Assembly: GCA_024641365.1 (NCBI GenBank)
Contig: JAHEDF010000113.1
Coordinates: 1 to 9,925 of the forward strand
Length of the DNA stretch: 9,925 nucleotides
Source: Planctomycetota bacterium
Lineage (GTDB): Bacteria > Planctomycetota > UBA11346
Direction of reading: 5' to 3'
Within the stretch, counting starts at the first letter, position 1; every line of letters begins with the position of its first letter. Under the pieces are notes generated by a model. The model made no database searches. It saw nothing but the letters and a program-made list of their open reading frames with translations, and was not told the origin of the DNA. Shown here piece after piece: positions 6,831 through 9,925 of this stretch. Both the position numbers and the translations under genes were made by a program.

Positions 6831-8228
6831 ATGTGGTTAAATCGTCGTCATTTCTTATCCGCTACTGCCGCCTCTGCTGCTGCACTGGCATTTCCAGGCT
6901 TGGCCTTTTCTGCCGAGGGTGCAGCAACTACGCCGCGCCGTTTTATCTTTATTCGTAAATCAAACGGAATTCGTCCGCTTGAACTTGCACTGCCAACTTT
7001 TTCAGCGGCAGACAAAGCGACAGATGCGAAGAAGGGTGCGCTTGAGGTTGACCTCGCCAAGCATGAATTACCGGCGTGGTTGCAGGCAGTAAATCCCTAT
7101 AAAAAACACATGACGATCCTCCAGGGATTGTCGTGTAAAATGAATGAAAATGGCCACTTTTCCTATCAATCCATTATGGGGTGCTTTAAATCGAACCGTG
7201 GTTCTTTAAGTGCAATTAAACGCGCTACTATTGATTTTGAATTAGCCAAATTGTATCCGTCGCCCTATGGTCACGTTGAATTATCACTAACTGGGGACTA
7301 TGCCAAATTTCGTACTGGAATTGTTCCTGGGTATTCCGCACCTGGACCACACCAACGCAATTATTGCTATGCTGACCCACAAACTGCTTTTAATGAATTA
7401 TTTAAATCGGTTCTCAATCCAGAAGGCGTCAACGTAGAAAATTCGATGCTAGAATTTCTGCATGAACACGAATCCAACGAAGCAAAAGACCTAATTGGTT
7501 ATGAAAAATTAAAACTCAGCGGACAAGCTGATGCCTTAGCCGCAACCCGTGAACGTAATCAAAAAGTGCGCGGCATGGCTGATAAAATTCGTAAATACAT
7601 GCCGACTATTGCACCCATTCACGAAAATGGTGGTGCAAATGCCTCGACCCCAGAAAAACAAAAAGCAATGACCGATGTTTTAATTGCTGCGCTGGTAACC
7701 GGTCTCACCAATGTCGTGACCTACACTATTGATGAATTATCTACCCCAATTGTTGGCCTACCTGGCAATGAAGGCGACCATATTTCCATTCATGAACTCG
7801 GACATAATGGCGGCTACAGTGGAAGACCAGCTGATGATATTCGTGAAACTATTCGTAAGGGGCACATGGAGCAAATTGCCACTATAGTTGAAGCCCTGAA
7901 AAAAGTGCCTGAAGGCAATGGCACCATGTTCGATTCCACCATGATCATGTATTTCCCCGAAGGCGGAGAAACCCACCACGGCCACGGCACGGAATCACCA
8001 TGGCTCATTATCGCTGGCGATAAATGTGGTTTAAATCAAGCAAACTTCACCAGTCGTTATATTCGCCTGCCATATCTCGCTACAGAGGGACACAAACCAC
8101 TTGGCTGTTGGTACACCACCCTGCTCAACGCCAATGGCAATCCAATCGAACATTATGGCGACCTCGATTTAGACATGTCGCGACTCAAGCTCGATCAAAC
8201 AGGCGCGATTAAACAATTTATTTCTTAG
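6831..8228 (+). CDS. Twin-arginine exported DUF1552 family protein
   Basis: A 465-residue protein of a family without a firmly known function. The N-terminus NRRHFLSATAASAAALAFPG carries the double Arg, Phe-Leu and hydrophobic Ala-rich stretch of a Tat signal, with cleavage near AFSA-EG at residue 28. Tat export suggests it folds, perhaps with a metal, before leaving the cytoplasm. DUF1552 features include KHMTILQGLS (92-101), MTDVLIAALVTGLTNVVTYTIDE (280-302, its core), the HISIHELGH cluster (317-325), and LKKVPEGNGTMFDSTMIMYFPEGGE (its centre near 365) followed by THHGHG (381-386), then PWLIIAGD and EHYGDLDLDMS. The E-G-G-E-T-H-H-G-H-G...P-W-L-I-I-A-G pattern resembles the metal-ligand stretch of alkaline-phosphatase-superfamily enzymes. 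It is second in the operon after the DUF1592-class haem protein, and the two probably work together outside the cytoplasm. Length is normal and no key part seems missing. Confidence 0.88.
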   Translation: MWLNRRHFLSATAASAAALAFPGLAFSAEGAATTPRRFIFIRKSNGIRPLELALPTFSAADKATDAKKGALEVDLAKHELPAWLQAVNPYKKHMTILQGLSCKMNENGHFSYQSIMGCFKSNRGSLSAIKRATIDFELAKLYPSPYGHVELSLTGDYAKFRTGIVPGYSAPGPHQRNYCYADPQTAFNELFKSVLNPEGVNVENSMLEFLHEHESNEAKDLIGYEKLKLSGQADALAATRERNQKVRGMADKIRKYMPTIAPIHENGGANASTPEKQKAMTDVLIAALVTGLTNVVTYTIDELSTPIVGLPGNEGDHISIHELGHNGGYSGRPADDIRETIRKGHMEQIATIVEALKKVPEGNGTMFDSTMIMYFPEGGETHHGHGTESPWLIIAGDKCGLNQANFTSRYIRLPYLATEGHKPLGCWYTTLLNANGNPIEHYGDLDLDMSRLKLDQTGAIKQFIS

Positions 8229-8262
8229 GCAAACACGTCATTCGCTCTATATTTTAGTAAAG

Positions 8263-8322
8263 ATTAAACCACCGACCGTGCAGGGTATTCGTTATTTTCC
8301 AGTGCATACTCTGTGGTTTAAT
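8263..8322. repeat. Long two-part hairpin in the convergent intergenic region
   Basis: ATTAAACCAC (8263-8272) pairs perfectly with GTGGTTTAAT (8313-8322). Inside it AGGGTAT (8282-8288) pairs with ATACTCT (8306-8312) with one G-U, stacking directly on the outer stem with a one-sided bulge at 8273-8281 and a 17-nt loop. No T-run follows, so it is not a canonical terminator. It lies 34 bp after the DUF1552 stop and may stabilise the 3' end or serve as a non-canonical terminator. Confidence 0.45.
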
Positions 8323-8341
8323 TGATACTACTTACCTTTAT

Positions 8342-8415
8342 TTTCCTAAAATATCCGTAGTCAATCTATAGGAAATGACAGAGGTATTAAATTTTAAACT
8401 ATTTTTATAAAATTT
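8342..8415. repeat. Two short AT-rich inverted repeats
   Basis: TTTCCTA (8342-8348) with TAGGAAA (8369-8375), and AAATTTT (8389-8395) with AAAATTT (8409-8415). The second ends 9 bp from the stop of the minus-strand HEAT-like gene and could act as a weak terminator for it. Both could be chance in AT-rich DNA. Confidence 0.25.
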
Positions 8416-8424
8416 ACTCGCCAA

Positions 8425-9925
8425 TTAGAACTTGTTATGACGACGATCTATTTCATCCCACAAAGATGGCAAAAACATGTGTTCTCTGTATTTTGTTTTA
8501 AAAATTCCGTCACGTTCATTACCAGTTGCGTTAAGACTTCTACGCACTCCTAACACCAAACGAACTTTATGATTTGTAACCGTTGTGCCTTCTCGTGGAC
8601 CAGTGAATGGTAAGGTGGTAAAATTCATAGTTTGACCGGGAGCGATAGTTAACCGTCTGTTTATCTGGGCTTCTCCTGGTTTTGCTTTTGGTAATGGGGG
8701 TAGATTTAATTTTAGGTTATAAGGGGTCGTACTCATACTATCATCACTATAACGTAAATGCAAACTTGGTTGCATCATATCTGGGGAAAATATATACGGC
8801 GTTTTGCCAACGTTTTTTAAGGTTATTTTTATGGTGAGATCTTTTGAGCCAAGTGGAGAGGTCTCACCACCTAAATCAAATGTCGCTACAATATCATTAA
8901 CGGGACTCTCTGCTTGTTGCTCTGCTTTTTTGAGTAGCTCAATCCGCAAATCACGTAATTCTATATTCGATAGTTTTGCTACCTTTCTGTACCATTCGGT
9001 GACTTTCGATACGAGTGATTCGTCAAAATACGGTGAGTTTGGTAGGGTATCAATTAATGGACGTGCTTCTGGATCATTTAATTGTAATGGCATTAAAAAT
9101 ACTTGCTTGGCAAATTCTTCATTTTCACTTCTTAGAAGTTTCTGTAAAACAGCGGGCGCCGATTTACTTTTTAACTCAAGTAAGAGGTTCAATCCAAGCA
9201 TTTGATGTGACTCTATATCCGCCTTGGTAGTCCACTCTGCAATAATTTCTGGCAGAGGATTGGATAAAGGAAAACGTTCACCTTGTTGGTCACGGGGACG
9301 TGAATTTAATCCTTCTATTATTATTAACCCCCAATTTGGTTTTGTTGACGGTGGTTGAGCGGGCTCCTTATTTCGGGTCACGCGTGGCGGACGTATTGGA
9401 TCCTGCCTAATTGAATCCTTCAGTAGTCGTGCAATTTCTCGCGTCGCATTTTCGCTCCCAAGTGACGCCATCCGAATGAGCCCCTGGATGGCAAGACGAC
9501 AACTTGAACCAGCTTCATCAACCGTTTTCCCGAGTGCTTTAATGTCTTGTTCATCACCTAATATAACGATGAGCTCCAATGCGCGCGCTCGACGTCGCTC
9601 CTCAGCTTTATCATCTACCATCACCTTTCTAGCAAGGGTATACACCGGACAATCTTTCCATAATAAAAGTAAGGCACGAATTTCTTCAGGAATATTATCT
9701 TGATCGAGAATGGCTTGGTTTAAATCAGAAGATGGAACACGCCAAGCCAACATCACTTGCATGGCTATTTTTTTTGTCCGGCTATCTTTGATAAGTTTAC
9801 CCAACGCATCAAATTGACTTTTATCGGACGGCACCTTCAAGAGCGCATCAGTAATTTCTTTTGAGCGACGACTAAATATTGGATTGTCGATTAAATCAAT
9901 AAGCGTAGCCGCTGCACGCTTGTCG
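8425..9925 (-). CDS. HEAT-like helical repeat protein with C-terminal beta domain (5' end cut by window edge)
   Basis: The frame is open to the right edge, giving 499 residues to the stop at 8425-8427. A TTG at 9840 could be taken as a start, but the 28 codons before it (DKRAAATLIDLIDNP onward) continue the same helical pattern, so the true start is outside the window. Residues about 1-170 show alternating amphipathic helices like HEAT or Armadillo repeats (LELIVILGDEQDIKALGKTV, AIQGLIRMASLGSENATREI). Residues about 170-195 are a Pro/Arg-rich linker. Residues about 195-340 hold further helices. From about 345 to 475 the sequence turns beta-rich (FDLGG, DLTIKITLKNVGKTP, RRLTIAPGQTMNF, HKVRLVLGVRRS), like an Ig-type sandwich. 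Such proteins usually bind other proteins; no catalytic motif is seen. Whether it is exported cannot be told without its N-terminus. It is convergent with the operon. Confidence 0.65.
   Translation of the reverse strand, partial: DKRAAATLIDLIDNPIFSRRSKEITDALLKVPSDKSQFDALGKLIKDSRTKKIAMQVMLAWRVPSSDLNQAILDQDNIPEEIRALLLLWKDCPVYTLARKVMVDDKAEERRRARALELIVILGDEQDIKALGKTVDEAGSSCRLAIQGLIRMASLGSENATREIARLLKDSIRQDPIRPPRVTRNKEPAQPPSTKPNWGLIIIEGLNSRPRDQQGERFPLSNPLPEIIAEWTTKADIESHQMLGLNLLLELKSKSAPAVLQKLLRSENEEFAKQVFLMPLQLNDPEARPLIDTLPNSPYFDESLVSKVTEWYRKVAKLSNIELRDLRIELLKKAEQQAESPVNDIVATFDLGGETSPLGSKDLTIKITLKNVGKTPYIFSPDMMQPSLHLRYSDDSMSTTPYNLKLNLPPLPKAKPGEAQINRRLTIAPGQTMNFTTLPFTGPREGTTVTNHKVRLVLGVRRSLNATGNERDGIFKTKYREHMFLPSLWDEIDRRHNKF

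Noticed and set aside
7758..8212. Short frames on both strands inside the DUF1552 gene
   Set aside because: They overlap its most conserved, His-rich part and have no ribosome site or domain.
8804..9205. A 133-codon plus-strand frame inside the HEAT-like gene
   Set aside because: It is antisense to a well-supported gene, has Ser/Phe-rich composition typical of a shadow frame and matches no family I recognise.
9838..9840. TTG as the start of the HEAT-like gene
   Set aside because: The frame stays open to the window edge with the same helical character; nothing marks this Leu codon as a start.
1..9925. Mobile element, phage or CRISPR content
   Set aside because: No transposase, integrase, terminal repeats, attachment site or regularly spaced repeats were seen.

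Overview
This moderately AT-rich bacterial window carries five protein-coding genes. The gene running off each edge is incomplete. I see no rRNA, tRNA, CRISPR array, transposase or phage gene. The strongest lineage clue is the pair at 3798-8228: a large exported cytochrome-c-type protein of the DUF1592/DUF1588/DUF1585 class followed by a twin-arginine DUF1552 protein. Such pairs are typical of the Planctomycetota/Verrucomicrobiota/Lentisphaerota group, but they also occur in myxobacteria and some marine gammaproteobacteria. The coiled-coil plus transglutaminase-like secreted protein and the HEAT-like protein also suit a PVC-type bacterium. The phylum call is an inference; the left-edge D-lactate dehydrogenase is too widespread to settle it.

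Layout. (1) 1-861, plus strand: the 3' part of a fermentative D-lactate dehydrogenase (ldhA) with an intact catalytic triad. (2) 889-957: a strong bidirectional terminator hairpin, then a second hairpin over the stop codon of the opposing gene. (3) 946-3072, minus strand: a secreted protein with a Lys/Ala-rich coiled coil, a transglutaminase-like Cys/His core and a C-terminal beta-rich domain. (4) 3073-3797: a 725-bp divergent intergenic region without a convincing gene, but with several dyads and an 11-bp direct repeat. (5) 3798-8228, plus strand: the two-gene DUF1592-class/DUF1552 operon with a 3-nt gap. (6) 8229-8424: a convergent intergenic region with inverted repeats. (7) 8425-9925, minus strand: a HEAT-like helical repeat protein with a C-terminal beta domain, cut by the right edge.

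How the genes fit together. The operon encodes a Sec-type protein with two covalent-haem motifs and a Tat-type protein with His/Asp/Glu clusters. Both are predicted to act outside the cytoplasm, probably as partners, but their substrate is unknown. The divergent transglutaminase-like protein is also predicted to be exported and shares the upstream region with the operon. That leaves room for joint control but does not prove it. ldhA is a cytoplasmic housekeeping-type enzyme insulated by the terminator.

The less ordinary parts are the roughly 320-residue unassigned segment in the haem protein, an alkaline-phosphatase-superfamily-like His motif in the DUF1552 protein, an apparent Asp-to-Asn change in the transglutaminase-like triad, and the dyad-rich divergent region.
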